Assembly (NCBI RefSeq): GCF_003402535.2
Contig: NZ_AP025171.1
Coordinates: forward strand, 2,728,001-2,792,000
DNA from: Cupriavidus sp. P-10
Lineage (GTDB): Bacteria; Pseudomonadota; Gammaproteobacteria; Burkholderiales; Burkholderiaceae
Length of the DNA: 64,000 nt
Direction of reading: 5' to 3'
Shown: piece by piece, positions 33,115 to 41,115 of the stretch
Layout: each line of letters starts with the position of its first letter
Numbering within the stretch: the stretch's first letter is position 1
Translations under genes and position numbers: made by a program
The notes under the pieces: model-generated
What the model saw: only the letters and a program-made list of their open reading frames with translations
Database searches by the model: none
What the model was told of the DNA's origin: nothing

Positions 33115-35166
33115 TCAGAACGTCTCCCAGTCGCCGCCATCGGCCATGGCCGGCTGCGCTGCGCGGCGTGTCGCGGCCGGCAGCACTGGCTCCTGGCGGC
33201 GGTGGGTGACGGCCGGGCGCGCGCGGGTCGTCACGGCCGGTGTGCGTGCCGGCAGCACCGACTTCTGCGGCTTGCGCTCGATCGGGGCGCGCACCGCCGC
33301 GGGCACCGCGGGCTGGCGCGGGGCCGCGGCAGGGGCGCGGGGTGGGCGCGGCAGGGTGGGTGCGGCGGTGGGCTTGAGGGCAGGCGCGGTGCTGGCGGAT
33401 CCGTTGGCGGGCGCCGTGGCGCGCGCCGGTTCGGCTTGCCGCTTCGCAGTGGCCCTGGCGCGTGGGGCAATGGGGGTAGCGGAGGCAGTGGGCGTGGCAC
33501 GGGGTGCACGCGGTGCCAACCGGGCGGCCGGCGCGGCCGGCGCGAGTGCGGCGGGCATCACGGCCTTAGTAGCCGCCTCAGTAGCCGGCTTAGTAGCCGG
33601 CGCCGCCTGTGCCTCCACTTCGAACCGCCCCACTTCCGATACCAGCCCGTCGGCCTGGTGCAGCAGGCTCTGCGCCGCCGCGGCGGCCTGCTCGACCAGT
33701 GCCGCGTTCTGCTGCGTCACGCCTTCCATCTGTGTCACCGCCAGGCTGACCTGCTCGATACCGATGGTCTGCTCGGTGCTGGCCGCCGAGATCTCGCCGA
33801 TGATATGCGTCACGCGCCCGACGGCGCCGACGATATCGTCCATGGTGCGGCCGGCCTGCTCGGCCTGGCGCGCCCCTTCCTGCACCTGTTGCACAGAACC
33901 GCCGATCAGTCCGGCAATCTCCTTGGCGGCCGCCGAGGAACGCTGCGCCAGGCTGCGCACCTCCGCCGCCACCACGGCGAAGCCGCGCCCCTGCTCGCCC
34001 GCGCGCGCCGCTTCCACCGCGGCGTTGAGCGCCAGGATATTGGTCTGGAAGGCAATGCTTTCGATCACTCCGGTGATCTCGGCCACCTGCGATGAGGAGC
34101 GGGAGATGGTCTCCATGGTCTGCACCATCTCGCGCACGGCACGGCCGCCCTCGGAAGCGACCTCCGAGGCATTGAGCGCCAGCTGGCTGGCCTGACGCGC
34201 GTTGTCGGCGTTCTGGCGCACGGTCGAGGTCAGTTGCTCCATCGACGCCGCGGTCTGCTGCAGCGACGCCGCCTGCTGGCCGGTGCGCACCGACAGGTCG
34301 GCATTGCCGCGCGAGATCTCGCGCGTGGCGCCCTCGATCGAGCCCGAGGCGCGCTGGATCCCCTGCACCAGGCCCGACAGGTGGCGGAAGGCGCGTTCCA
34401 GCGCGGCGAGCATGCGGCCGGTCTCGTCGCGGCTACGCACCGCCACGCGGTAACGCAGGTTGCCCGTAGCCAGCGCCTCGGCGGCCCGCAGCGCCTGCCG
34501 CACCGGGCGCGTCACCGAACGCGTAATCGTCAGCCCCAGCAACGCTGCCAGCGCCACCGCGGCGGCCGCCATGCCCAGCAGCACGTTGCGGGCCCAGGCG
34601 TAGCGCGCGTCCGATTCCTTGACCGCCGAGACTGCGCCGGCCCGCCCCATCGCCACGATGCCATCGAGCTGCTCGAAATACGGCCCCTGCGCCGCCGGCA
34701 GCGTCACCACCAGCGCCGCCCGCGCCCCGGCAAATTCACCGGCGCCGACCTGCCGCAGCACCATGTCGAGCTGGCCGTCATACGCATGCCGCGCCGCCTC
34801 CAGCTCGGCAAAGCGCTTCTGCAGGTCCGGTCGGCGGGAAGCCTCCATCACCTTGCCCATTGCCGCCAGCGTTTCCTGCATCGACTTGCGCAGCGCCTGG
34901 ATGCGCCCGGCATTCTGCGCCGCCATGGCGGGGTCTTCGGTCAGCGTGGCGTCGCGCACCATGATGCCGACCTCCTGCGCGTCTTCCTTGACCCGGTTCA
35001 GGTCCAGCACCTTCAGCAGGCGGCCCTCCACGGTCATGCGCATCGCCTCGTTCATGCCGCCCAGGGCATAGACGCCCGACAAGGCGATGCCCACCAGCAG
35101 CACCACCACCACCGAAAAGGCCAGGGACAGCCGGACCCCGATGCCAATGTTGCGAAACCATGCCAT
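33115..35166 (-). CDS. Methyl-accepting chemotaxis protein with C-terminal CheR/CheB tether
   Basis: Chemoreceptor of 683 aa. Layout: TM1 (about 10-32), a four-helix-bundle-type periplasmic sensor (about 35-190), TM2 (about 194-216), HAMP (about 217-270) and a cytoplasmic signalling domain with the hairpin tip [21 protein letters not shown] Pro/Ala/Arg-rich linker of about 160 residues follows and ends in GDWETF, which matches the NWETF-type pentapeptide that docks CheR and CheB in enteric receptors. GGGAG precedes the ATG at 35166. A sigma28-type promoter lies about 100 bases upstream, fitting co-regulation with flagellin. Confidence 0.92.
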   Translation of the reverse strand: MAWFRNIGIGVRLSLAFSVVVVLLVGIALSGVYALGGMNEAMRMTVEGRLLKVLDLNRVKEDAQEVGIMVRDATLTEDPAMAAQNAGRIQALRKSMQETLAAMGKVMEASRRPDLQKRFAELEAARHAYDGQLDMVLRQVGAGEFAGARAALVVTLPAAQGPYFEQLDGIVAMGRAGAVSAVKESDARYAWARNVLLGMAAAAVALAALLGLTITRSVTRPVRQALRAAEALATGNLRYRVAVRSRDETGRMLAALERAFRHLSGLVQGIQRASGSIEGATREISRGNADLSVRTGQQAASLQQTAASMEQLTSTVRQNADNARQASQLALNASEVASEGGRAVREMVQTMETISRSSSQVAEITGVIESIAFQTNILALNAAVEAARAGEQGRGFAVVAAEVRSLAQRSSAAAKEIAGLIGGSVQQVQEGARQAEQAGRTMDDIVGAVGRVTHIIGEISAASTEQTIGIEQVSLAVTQMEGVTQQNAALVEQAAAAAQSLLHQADGLVSEVGRFEVEAQAAPATKPATEAATKAVMPAALAPAAPAARLAPRAPRATPTASATPIAPRARATAKRQAEPARATAPANGSASTAPALKPTAAPTLPRPPRAPAAAPRQPAVPAAVRAPIERKPQKSVLPARTPAVTTRARPAVTHRRQEPVLPAATRRAAQPAMADGGDWETF

Positions 35167-35265
35167 CACTACGCTCCCTTCTGAACCGAAGAACTGAATG
35201 TTTTGTGTCCGTACGAGCGCGGTCCTGCCGGGGCCGGACGACGGCAATACGGCAGCGCAGTCGCC

Positions 35266-35293
35266 CTATCGGCGGTCAGCGCACAGTTCTTGA
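35266..35293 (-). promoter_or_regulatory. Sigma28 (FliA)-type promoter of the MCP gene
   Basis: On the minus strand CAAG, 15 bases, then GCCGATAG (35273-35266), against the enteric consensus TAAA-N15-GCCGATAA. The -10 matches at 7 of 8 positions; the -35 is weaker. It lies 100 bases upstream of the chemoreceptor ATG. Confidence 0.6.
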
Positions 35294-35441
35294 AGGGAAA
35301 TGAGAATTAGAGGCAAAAACCCACGCAATTCGGTGGATTGCCTGTCCGCAAGGTGGCTTTTAATCACGCTGGGCATCCCGAACGGTCGGTTAATTCATCG
35401 ACCACAGCGCCACAGAGCGCGACCCAAATGACGTAGGCACC

Positions 35442-35511
35442 AAAAAAAGAAGCCCACGCGCGGGGTGCTCGTAGGCTTTCCAGGACTACAAGAGCTCGAA
35501 ACCAAGCTCTT
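35442..35511 (-). ncRNA. Candidate small RNA (about 70 nt) with its own promoter and terminator
   Basis: Predicted transcript on the minus strand. A 5' hairpin has a 7-8-bp perfect stem (AAGAGCT / AGCTCTT, 35512-35489, 8-base loop). A linker, then a terminator hairpin AAGCCTA / TGGGCTT (35478-35472 with 35456-35450, one G-T pair), then C and seven T (35448-35442) follow. The start lies about 7 bases after a near-consensus promoter. No ORF inside. It could instead be a prematurely terminated leader pointing toward the MCP gene 275 bases further on; that gene has its own promoter downstream. Confidence 0.6.
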
Positions 35512-35517
35512 GCCAAG

Positions 35518-35546
35518 AATATAAACGCGCTTACATGAGGTGTAAA
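35518..35546 (-). promoter_or_regulatory. Sigma70-type promoter of the small-RNA candidate
   Basis: On the minus strand -35 TTTACA (35546-35541), 17-base spacer, -10 TATATT (35523-35518); each hexamer has 5 of 6 consensus bases. GGGATTT repeats at 35550-35544 and 35570-35564 (20-bp period) overlap and precede the -35, a layout typical of activator binding. Confidence 0.6.
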
Positions 35547-35707
35547 TCCCGCTTCTATCAGGGAAATCCCTTATGCCGTTATGAGCTTTTTCGGGCACTT
35601 TTGATGTTTTTGGCCCTGACGTCACTTCGGGGCGAATTTTTTGTTTTCTTCAGTTTTCCTCCAGCCCCGGCCCCGTCAGGGCTGGCGGACCGGCCGGTAC
35701 AAGGCCA

Positions 35708-35735
35708 TTGTGCAGTCGCACAAAGTTGCTACAAT
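35708..35735 (+). promoter_or_regulatory. Possible sigma70 promoter of the Hfq-like gene
   Basis: TTGTGC (35708-35713), 16 bases, TACAAT (35730-35735). The -10 has 5 of 6 consensus bases, the -35 only the TTG. The -35 is half of an inverted repeat TTGTGC-AGTC-GCACAA, which could be an operator. The 5' leader to the GTG at 36061 would be about 320 bases. Confidence 0.35.
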
Positions 35736-36060
35736 ACCACAGCACCGAGCGCAACAAATTTTGTAGAGCAAAGGCTCTAGGCCCAGCGCGGCACTCTGCC
35801 CGTCAACTCTTGTAAAACTTTGTTACTCTCGGCGCTGAAGTATTCCCCTTCTCTTCTGGCAGCGCCCACCGCCGGCATGTGCGCGACGCCCGGGGGCCCG
35901 AGCGCGAGGCCAACCGGCGCCGCAGCGCTGACGACCCGACCCGAGGCCGGTTCCGAGAGCGGAAGTTTCCCCTGCCGCCCTGGCCGCGCCGCCCACACAG
36001 CCGCCTGCCAACGGACCGTCATCAGCCGCCAGAACCCTTGCGGGCTCTTCCGGAGTCGTT

Positions 36061-36378
36061 GTGAAGAAGAAGGAAATCCGGCCCAAGCACCCCAGCCGAA
36101 AAGAACTGCAGATCCAGCACCTCGCCGTCCATTCCGCCAGCCGCGCGCCGGTGGTCGTCCATCTGTCCAACGGCACCCGGCTGCAGGGAATCGTGCTGGC
36201 GGCGGACAGCTACATGGTGCTGCTCGGACGGCGGCTGGACGATCCGCAGCCCACGCTCGTCTACAAGCAGGCGATTTGCCTGGTGACGCCGCTGGACACG
36301 CCGGTGGTCGGGATCGACCCGGCGATCGCGGCGGAATTCGTGCCTATCTATATGCCGCGGACGCGCAAGCGGCGCTGA
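36061..36378 (+). CDS. Divergent Hfq-like RNA chaperone
   Basis: Protein of 105 aa with an Sm-like fold signature. The Sm1 region is VVVHLSNGTRLQGIVLAADSYMVLL, to be compared with the usual Hfq pattern of V-x-L-x-NG-x-x-LQG. The Sm2 region is VYKQAICLVTP, close to the Hfq YKHA signature with Gln for His. The loop between the two is longer (GRRLDDPQPTL) than in Hfq, and both termini are extended and basic (MKKKEIRPKHPSRKE, PRTRKRR). It starts with GTG. It sits between an sRNA candidate and fliC, so a post-transcriptional role in motility is attractive but unproven. Confidence 0.75.
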   Translation: MKKKEIRPKHPSRKELQIQHLAVHSASRAPVVVHLSNGTRLQGIVLAADSYMVLLGRRLDDPQPTLVYKQAICLVTPLDTPVVGIDPAIAAEFVPIYMPRTRKRR

Positions 36379-36478
36379 AGCGGACATCGCAACGCCACAC
36401 TCCCGGAGCCTTCTGGCAGGCCGACGCACGCCCGTCCGCCCCCGGCGATACCCCCTGAAACTCTTGCAGAGATCACTC

Positions 36479-36505
36479 TAAACCTTTGCCGGGGACGGTC
36501 GATAA
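36479..36505 (+). promoter_or_regulatory. Sigma28 (FliA) promoter of fliC
   Basis: TAAA (36479-36482), exactly 15 bases, then GTCGATAA (36498-36505), one base from the consensus GCCGATAA. It lies about 98 bases upstream of the flagellin ATG. Confidence 0.85.
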
Positions 36506-36602
36506 CCCTTGCAACGGAGGCACTCTACGCCCTGCAAAGCAGGCAGCCAACGTTACGGCTAGCAGCCGGAATGCCAAAAAACTTTGCAAATAGGAGTCGT
36601 AA

Positions 36603-38303
36603 ATGGCGCAAGTCATTAACACCAATTCGTTGTCTCTGATGACTCAGAACAACATGAACGCTTCGCAATCGTCGCTGAACACGGCGATCCAGCGTCTGTC
36701 GTCGGGCCTGCGCATCAACAGCGCCAAGGACGACGCAGCTGGCCAGGCGATTGCCAACCGCTTCACTGCGAACATCAAGGGCCTGACGCAAGCGACCCGC
36801 AACGCCAACGACGGCATCTCGATCGCGCAGACGACCGAAGGCGCCCTGACCGAAGTCAACAACAACCTGCAGCGCGTCCGCGAACTGTCGGTGCAAGCTG
36901 CCAACGGCACGAACTCGGCCAGCGACCTGGATTCGATCCAGGCTGAAATCACCCAGCGCCTGGACGAAATCAACCGCGTGTCGGAACAGACCCAGTTCAA
37001 CGGCGTGAAGGTGCTGTCGGCTAACGCGGGCAAGCTGACGATCCAGGTGGGTGCCAACGACGGCCAGACCATCGACATCGATCTGAAGGAAATCAGCGCC
37101 AAGACCCTGGGCCTGGATGGCTTCAACGTCAACGGCAAGGGCACGACCCAGAACAAGACGGCCACCGTCACCGACCTGCAGGCCGCAGGCGGCACGCTCG
37201 TCGGCGGCAACTACCGAGTCACGACGACGCAGGACACCCTGTCGGTCGACGGTGCACTCGCCGAGATGAAGGATGGCAATACTGTCGCGGTGACCGCTGG
37301 CGCTGGTGCCGGCACTTATACTTACGACGCCGCATCGGGCAATTTTTCGATCACCCGCACTGTTGCTACGGCCGCCGTCGGCGCCTTCTTCACGGCTCCA
37401 AACGCCGGCTCGACCTCGCTGCCGCCGGCAGGCAGTACCTACAACGGCACGTACACCAACCAGGCGGGCAATTCCACGCAGTTCGAACTCGATTCCACCG
37501 GAAAGATCACGATCGGTGGCCAGGCAGCGTACGCCCTCAATGGCAACCTGACGACCAACAACGCCGGCGGCGCCGTGGCGGCCACGGCACAGGTCCTGTT
37601 CAACCAGGCTGACGCGAGCGCCACCGCTTCGTCGGTGACCTACAACGGCACGACTTACAACTTTGGCGGCGGCGCCACTGGCTTCACGTACAAGGATTCT
37701 GTGTCGAAGGACGTGGTCGCCACGGCCATCACGGCTGCGGCATCGACGGGCACCACGGTGAACGTTGGCTCCGGCATCTACGCCTCGACCATCACCTTCG
37801 CTGGCGGCGGCGCGACAGTCTCGAACAACACCTGGGTCGATTCCGACGGCGAACTGACGAAATCCAGCGCCAGCTACACCACGGACTACGCGGTGAATGC
37901 GGTGAATGGCGAGGTGACTGTCGCTGCCGGTACCGGCACGGGCAAGTACGCTCCGAAGATTGGTTCGACCGTCTACGTGAACTCTGCCGGTGACCTGACG
38001 ACCAGCACGACCAGCAAGGGTGACAAGACCGAAGATCCCCTGGCTGCCGTCGACGCTGCGCTCAAGAGCGTCGACGCACTGCGCGGCGCACTCGGCGCGG
38101 TCCAGAACCGCTTCGATTCGACCATCGCCAACCTCGGCACCACCATCACCAACCTTTCGTCCTCGCGCTCGCGCATCCAAGACGCCGACTACGCGGTGGA
38201 AGTGTCGAACATGACCCGTGCGAACATCCTGCAGCAAGCCGGTACCTCGGTGCTGGCCCAGGCCAACCAGACCACGCAGGGCGTGCTGTCGCTGCTGCGC
38301 TAA
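36603..38303 (+). CDS. fliC: Flagellin
   Basis: Flagellin of 566 aa. The conserved D0/D1 ends are clear: N-terminal MAQVINTNSLSLMTQNNMNA with LSSGLRINSAKDDAAGQAIA, and C-terminal SRIQDADYAVEVSNMTRANI ending QTTQGVLSLLR. The central region (about 180-460) is variable, Thr/Ala/Gly-rich and surface-exposed in the filament; it is longer than in minimal flagellins. AGGAG lies seven bases before the ATG, a sigma28 promoter lies upstream and an intrinsic terminator downstream, so it is probably a single-gene unit. Secreted through the flagellar type III system with FliS as chaperone (gene at 40268). Confidence 0.97.
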   Translation: MAQVINTNSLSLMTQNNMNASQSSLNTAIQRLSSGLRINSAKDDAAGQAIANRFTANIKGLTQATRNANDGISIAQTTEGALTEVNNNLQRVRELSVQAANGTNSASDLDSIQAEITQRLDEINRVSEQTQFNGVKVLSANAGKLTIQVGANDGQTIDIDLKEISAKTLGLDGFNVNGKGTTQNKTATVTDLQAAGGTLVGGNYRVTTTQDTLSVDGALAEMKDGNTVAVTAGAGAGTYTYDAASGNFSITRTVATAAVGAFFTAPNAGSTSLPPAGSTYNGTYTNQAGNSTQFELDSTGKITIGGQAAYALNGNLTTNNAGGAVAATAQVLFNQADASATASSVTYNGTTYNFGGGATGFTYKDSVSKDVVATAITAAASTGTTVNVGSGIYASTITFAGGGATVSNNTWVDSDGELTKSSASYTTDYAVNAVNGEVTVAAGTGTGKYAPKIGSTVYVNSAGDLTTSTTSKGDKTEDPLAAVDAALKSVDALRGALGAVQNRFDSTIANLGTTITNLSSSRSRIQDADYAVEVSNMTRANILQQAGTSVLAQANQTTQGVLSLLR

Positions 38304-38324
38304 TCGCCGCCGCGCAAGGCATCA

Positions 38325-38353
38325 AAGGCTGGACCGCAAGGCCCGGCCTTTTT
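38325..38353 (+). terminator. Intrinsic terminator of fliC
   Basis: Stem AAGGCTGG (38325-38332) with CCGGCCTT (38343-38350), one G-T pair, followed by T to 38353. The usual Rho-independent form 22 bases after the fliC stop. Confidence 0.85.
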
Positions 38354-38364
38354 GCCGGGAGTGT

Positions 38365-38390
38365 TTTGCAGGCAGGCTACTGCCTGCAAA
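38365..38390 (+). repeat. 11-bp perfect hairpin upstream of flaG
   Basis: TTTGCAGGCAG (38365-38375) and its complement (38380-38390) around a 4-base loop GCTA. It lies 12 bases after the fliC terminator, so it is part of the flaG leader or a second stop. A related CCTGC-AAA-GCAGG hairpin occurs in the fliC leader near 36531. Confidence 0.75.
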
Positions 38391-38511
38391 GCGTTTCCAG
38401 CCCACCGACAGCACGCCCATCCGGACGGAGCAGACCATAGCCCCTCCCTCGACAGTCACCCCTAGCGCCCAGCGACTGCCGCCCGCAGTCGCGACGCGCA
38501 CGGCCGGCCAG

Positions 38512-38790
38512 TTGTCCCGGCAGGAAGGCGCCGCCACAGCGGCTGCAGCGCCAGACGACACACTGACATCGGTGGAAACGAGCGCCGCCATCGGCGAACT
38601 GGTCGACGCGCTCAGGACTACATCGATCGGCCTGCGCTTCGACATTGACGAGACCACGCACCGCGTAGTCACCAAGGTGATCGACAAGGAAACCGGCGAG
38701 CTGATCCGCCAGATGCCTACGGAAGAGGTGCTGCGCATCGCCCGCGCCATCGACAAGCTGCAGGGGCTGTTCGTCAGCCAGGCGGCCTGA
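38512..38790 (+). CDS. flaG: Flagellar protein FlaG
   Basis: The C-terminal part (LRFDIDETTHRVVTKVIDKE, then ETGELIRQMPTEEVLRIARA) is diagnostic of FlaG, which influences filament length in other bacteria. The start is unclear. The frame is open from 38218, but no ATG or GTG lies between the fliC stop and the conserved domain. TTG at 38512 is the nearest canonical start and gives 92 aa, while related proteins usually keep a longer polar N-terminus, so a non-standard start (CTG at 38380, inside the hairpin) is possible. It precedes fliD by 52 bases. Confidence 0.8.
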   Translation: MSRQEGAATAAAAPDDTLTSVETSAAIGELVDALRTTSIGLRFDIDETTHRVVTKVIDKETGELIRQMPTEEVLRIARAIDKLQGLFVSQAA

Positions 38791-38842
38791 CGCAAACCAT
38801 GGCAGCGCAATGAACAACAGTTGAAGAAGAGGCACGACAAGC

Positions 38843-40249
38843 ATGGCAACGATCTCCTCCATCGGCATTGGCTCCAATCTGGAACTCAGTACCCTGCTGG
38901 ACCAGCTCAAGACGGCCGAGCAGGCACCGCTGACCGCAATCGACAACCAGGCCAAGAGCTACCAGACCAAGCTGTCGGCCTATAGCCAGGTGCAGAGCGT
39001 GCTGGCCGCCTACCAGACGGCAGCCAAGAAGCTGTCCGAGGCTGCCACCTTCGGCGCGGTCAAGGCCAGCGTGGGCTCGACCGACGTGATGTCGGTGACA
39101 ACCGCCGCCAACGCGGTGCCGGGCAACTACAGCATTACTGTCAACACGCTGGCCACCGCGCAATCCCTGGTGAGCGGCAATGTCGCCGACCAGAAGGCCG
39201 CCATCGGCGGGGGCGAGATCACGTTCGACTTTGGCAAGGCACTGGCCACGGGCGGCGCCGCCACGAGCACCAAGAAGGTCACCATCCCGGCTGGCGCCTC
39301 GCTGGAAGGCGTACGTGATGCGATCAACAAGGCCGGCATCGGCGTGACGGCGAGCATCGTCAACGACGGCAGCGCCAGCCCCTACCGCCTGGTACTGACC
39401 TCGGACAAGGCCGGCACGGAAGCCACCATGCGCGTGTCGTCGACGGATGCGGCCCTGAACAACGTGGTCGCTTTCGACCCCGCGGCCGCGCCCGCTGCCA
39501 ACAAGATGGAGCAGAAGGTTCCCCCGGCCAATGCCACGCTGACGATCAACGGCATCAACGTGGTCAGCCAGAGCAACTCGGTGGTGGATGCCGCACAGGG
39601 CGTGACCATGAACCTGAGCAAGACCGGCACCACGTCGCTGGTCGTCACGCGCGACAACGACGCGATCAAGGCCTCGGTCCTGGCCTTCGTCACCGCGTAC
39701 AACAATATCCAGAGCGCCGCCAAGTCACTGACGGCCTTTGATACCGACGCAGGCACCTCGGCCGCGCTGACGGGCGATGGCACCTTGCGGTCGATCCAGT
39801 CAAGCCTGCGTTCGATGCTGGGCGGCGCGATGGACGACGGCAAAGGTGGCTCCATCACCCTGATCGATATCGGCATCGCGTTCAACAAGGACGGCACGAT
39901 GGCGCTCGACAGCACCAAGCTGACCAAAGCGCTGAACGACAATCTTGGCGGTGTCACGGCAATGTTCTCCAGTACAACGGGCAACGGAGGCATCGGCAAG
40001 CAGGTCAATGACTACGTGGATGGCCTGACCAAGACCAACGGCGCGCTAAAGACTGCCCAGGACGGTATCACCAAGACGCTGAAGGACCTGGAAGACGACT
40101 ATGACCGCGTGCAGGATCGCGTCAATGCCACCATCGATCGATACAAGGCCCAATTCACGCAACTGGACATGGTGGTCGCACAAATGAACCGCACCAGCAG
40201 CTATCTGACCCAGCAGTTCGATGCCCTCAAAGCACAGACCAGCAAGTAA
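38843..40249 (+). CDS. fliD: Flagellar filament cap protein FliD
   Basis: FliD of 468 aa. The N-terminal FliD_N domain (SSIGIGSNLELSTLLDQLKT, QAKSYQTKLSAYSQVQSVLA) and C-terminal FliD_C domain (about 230-455) end in the coiled-coil-like segment TSSYLTQQFDALKAQTSK. It forms the pentameric/hexameric cap that folds flagellin at the filament tip. It is exported by the flagellar type III system; FliT, encoded at 40677, is the usual chaperone. A GAAGAAGAGG stretch precedes the ATG. Leads the fliDST operon. Confidence 0.95.
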   Translation: MATISSIGIGSNLELSTLLDQLKTAEQAPLTAIDNQAKSYQTKLSAYSQVQSVLAAYQTAAKKLSEAATFGAVKASVGSTDVMSVTTAANAVPGNYSITVNTLATAQSLVSGNVADQKAAIGGGEITFDFGKALATGGAATSTKKVTIPAGASLEGVRDAINKAGIGVTASIVNDGSASPYRLVLTSDKAGTEATMRVSSTDAALNNVVAFDPAAAPAANKMEQKVPPANATLTINGINVVSQSNSVVDAAQGVTMNLSKTGTTSLVVTRDNDAIKASVLAFVTAYNNIQSAAKSLTAFDTDAGTSAALTGDGTLRSIQSSLRSMLGGAMDDGKGGSITLIDIGIAFNKDGTMALDSTKLTKALNDNLGGVTAMFSSTTGNGGIGKQVNDYVDGLTKTNGALKTAQDGITKTLKDLEDDYDRVQDRVNATIDRYKAQFTQLDMVVAQMNRTSSYLTQQFDALKAQTSK

Positions 40250-40267
40250 TCACTAAGGAACCTTGCC

Positions 40268-40675
40268 ATGTTCGCCCGCCAAGCCATCAACGCCTACGCC
40301 CAGGTGGGCGTCCAGACCGGCGCCATGAGCGCCAGCCCGCACAAGCTCATCACGATGCTGTATGACGGCGCCCGCGCCGCCATCGCGCGGGCAAAGTTTC
40401 ACCTGGAAGGCGGCAACATTGCCGAACGCGGCAACGCCATCTCCAAAGCGATCGACATCATTGACAATGGCCTGCGCGCCGTGCTGGACCACGACGCGGG
40501 CGGTGAAATCTCCGCCAACCTCGAGTCCCTGTATGAGTATATGGTGCGCCGCCTGATGCTGGCCAACCTGCGCAGCGACGCGGCCCTGCTGGCCGAGGTC
40601 GATACGCTGCTAGAAAGCCTGGCTTCGGCGTGGGTGCAGATCGACGAGCCGCAGCCTGCCTTACAGGACAACTGA
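40268..40675 (+). CDS. fliS: Flagellin export chaperone FliS
   Basis: FliS of 135 aa, all alpha: INAYAQVGVQTGAMSASPHK, LITMLYDGARAAIARAKFHL and YEYMVRRLMLANLRSDAALL are family hallmarks. It binds the FliC C-terminus in the cytosol and prevents premature polymerisation. AAGGA precedes the ATG; it lies 18 bases after fliD and 1 base before fliT. Confidence 0.95.
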   Translation: MFARQAINAYAQVGVQTGAMSASPHKLITMLYDGARAAIARAKFHLEGGNIAERGNAISKAIDIIDNGLRAVLDHDAGGEISANLESLYEYMVRRLMLANLRSDAALLAEVDTLLESLASAWVQIDEPQPALQDN

Positions 40676-40676
40676 A

Positions 40677-41009
40677 ATGGCACCCTTCTCCTCCATCGTC
40701 ACCTGCTACGAAGCCATCCTGGCCCTGTCGTCCCGCATGCATGACGCCGCCCAGGCCGCCGACTGGGACACCGTCACCGAGCTGCAGCGCAGCTACCTGG
40801 AACAGGTCGAACACCTTCGCCAGCTCGACCACGAAGCCCCGTTCTCCGATGCCGAGCGCATGCGCCGCTACCAGCTGCTGGACCGCATCCTCACGTACGA
40901 TGCCCGCATCCGCGACCTGGCCATGCCGCAGCTGAAGAAGCTCGGCGACATGCTGACCAGTTCGCGCCGGCAGGTAGAGCTTGCGTCGGCGTACGGCGCA
41001 ATGGCCTGA
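40677..41009 (+). CDS. fliT: Flagellar chaperone FliT
   Basis: Small alpha-helical protein of 110 aa (YEAILALSSRMHDAAQAADW, LQRSYLEQVEHLRQL, RIRDLAMPQLKKLGDMLTSS) matching FliT. The family binds FliD for export and, in enterics, FlhDC. It follows fliS by one base, so it is translationally coupled. Confidence 0.88.
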   Translation: MAPFSSIVTCYEAILALSSRMHDAAQAADWDTVTELQRSYLEQVEHLRQLDHEAPFSDAERMRRYQLLDRILTYDARIRDLAMPQLKKLGDMLTSSRRQVELASAYGAMA

Positions 41010-41115
41010 GCGGCAGCCAGACAGATACCGCGCGCCGCCACCGGCGCGCGCCCTCGCCTGACCACACACACGCACGGCCGTGCGCCGTGCCGCCTTTTCC
41101 ACTAATTCCTGAAAA

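Larger units (their letters stand above)
35167..36060. other. Long AT-richer intergenic region between the MCP and Hfq-like genes
   Basis: The largest gap in the window (894 bases), markedly AT-richer than its surroundings from about 35280 to 35840. No protein-coding gene is convincing; a 76-codon minus-strand frame at 35395-35625 has no ribosome binding site or family. It contains the MCP sigma28 promoter, a small-RNA candidate, TTGTGC-AGTC-GCACAA (35708-35723, a 6-bp inverted repeat) and a possible sigma70 promoter for the Hfq-like gene. Confidence 0.65.

Noticed and set aside
35395..35625. 76-codon minus-strand ORF in the MCP/Hfq-like intergenic region
   Set aside because: No ribosome binding site, no family, and it spans the predicted sRNA promoter and terminator.
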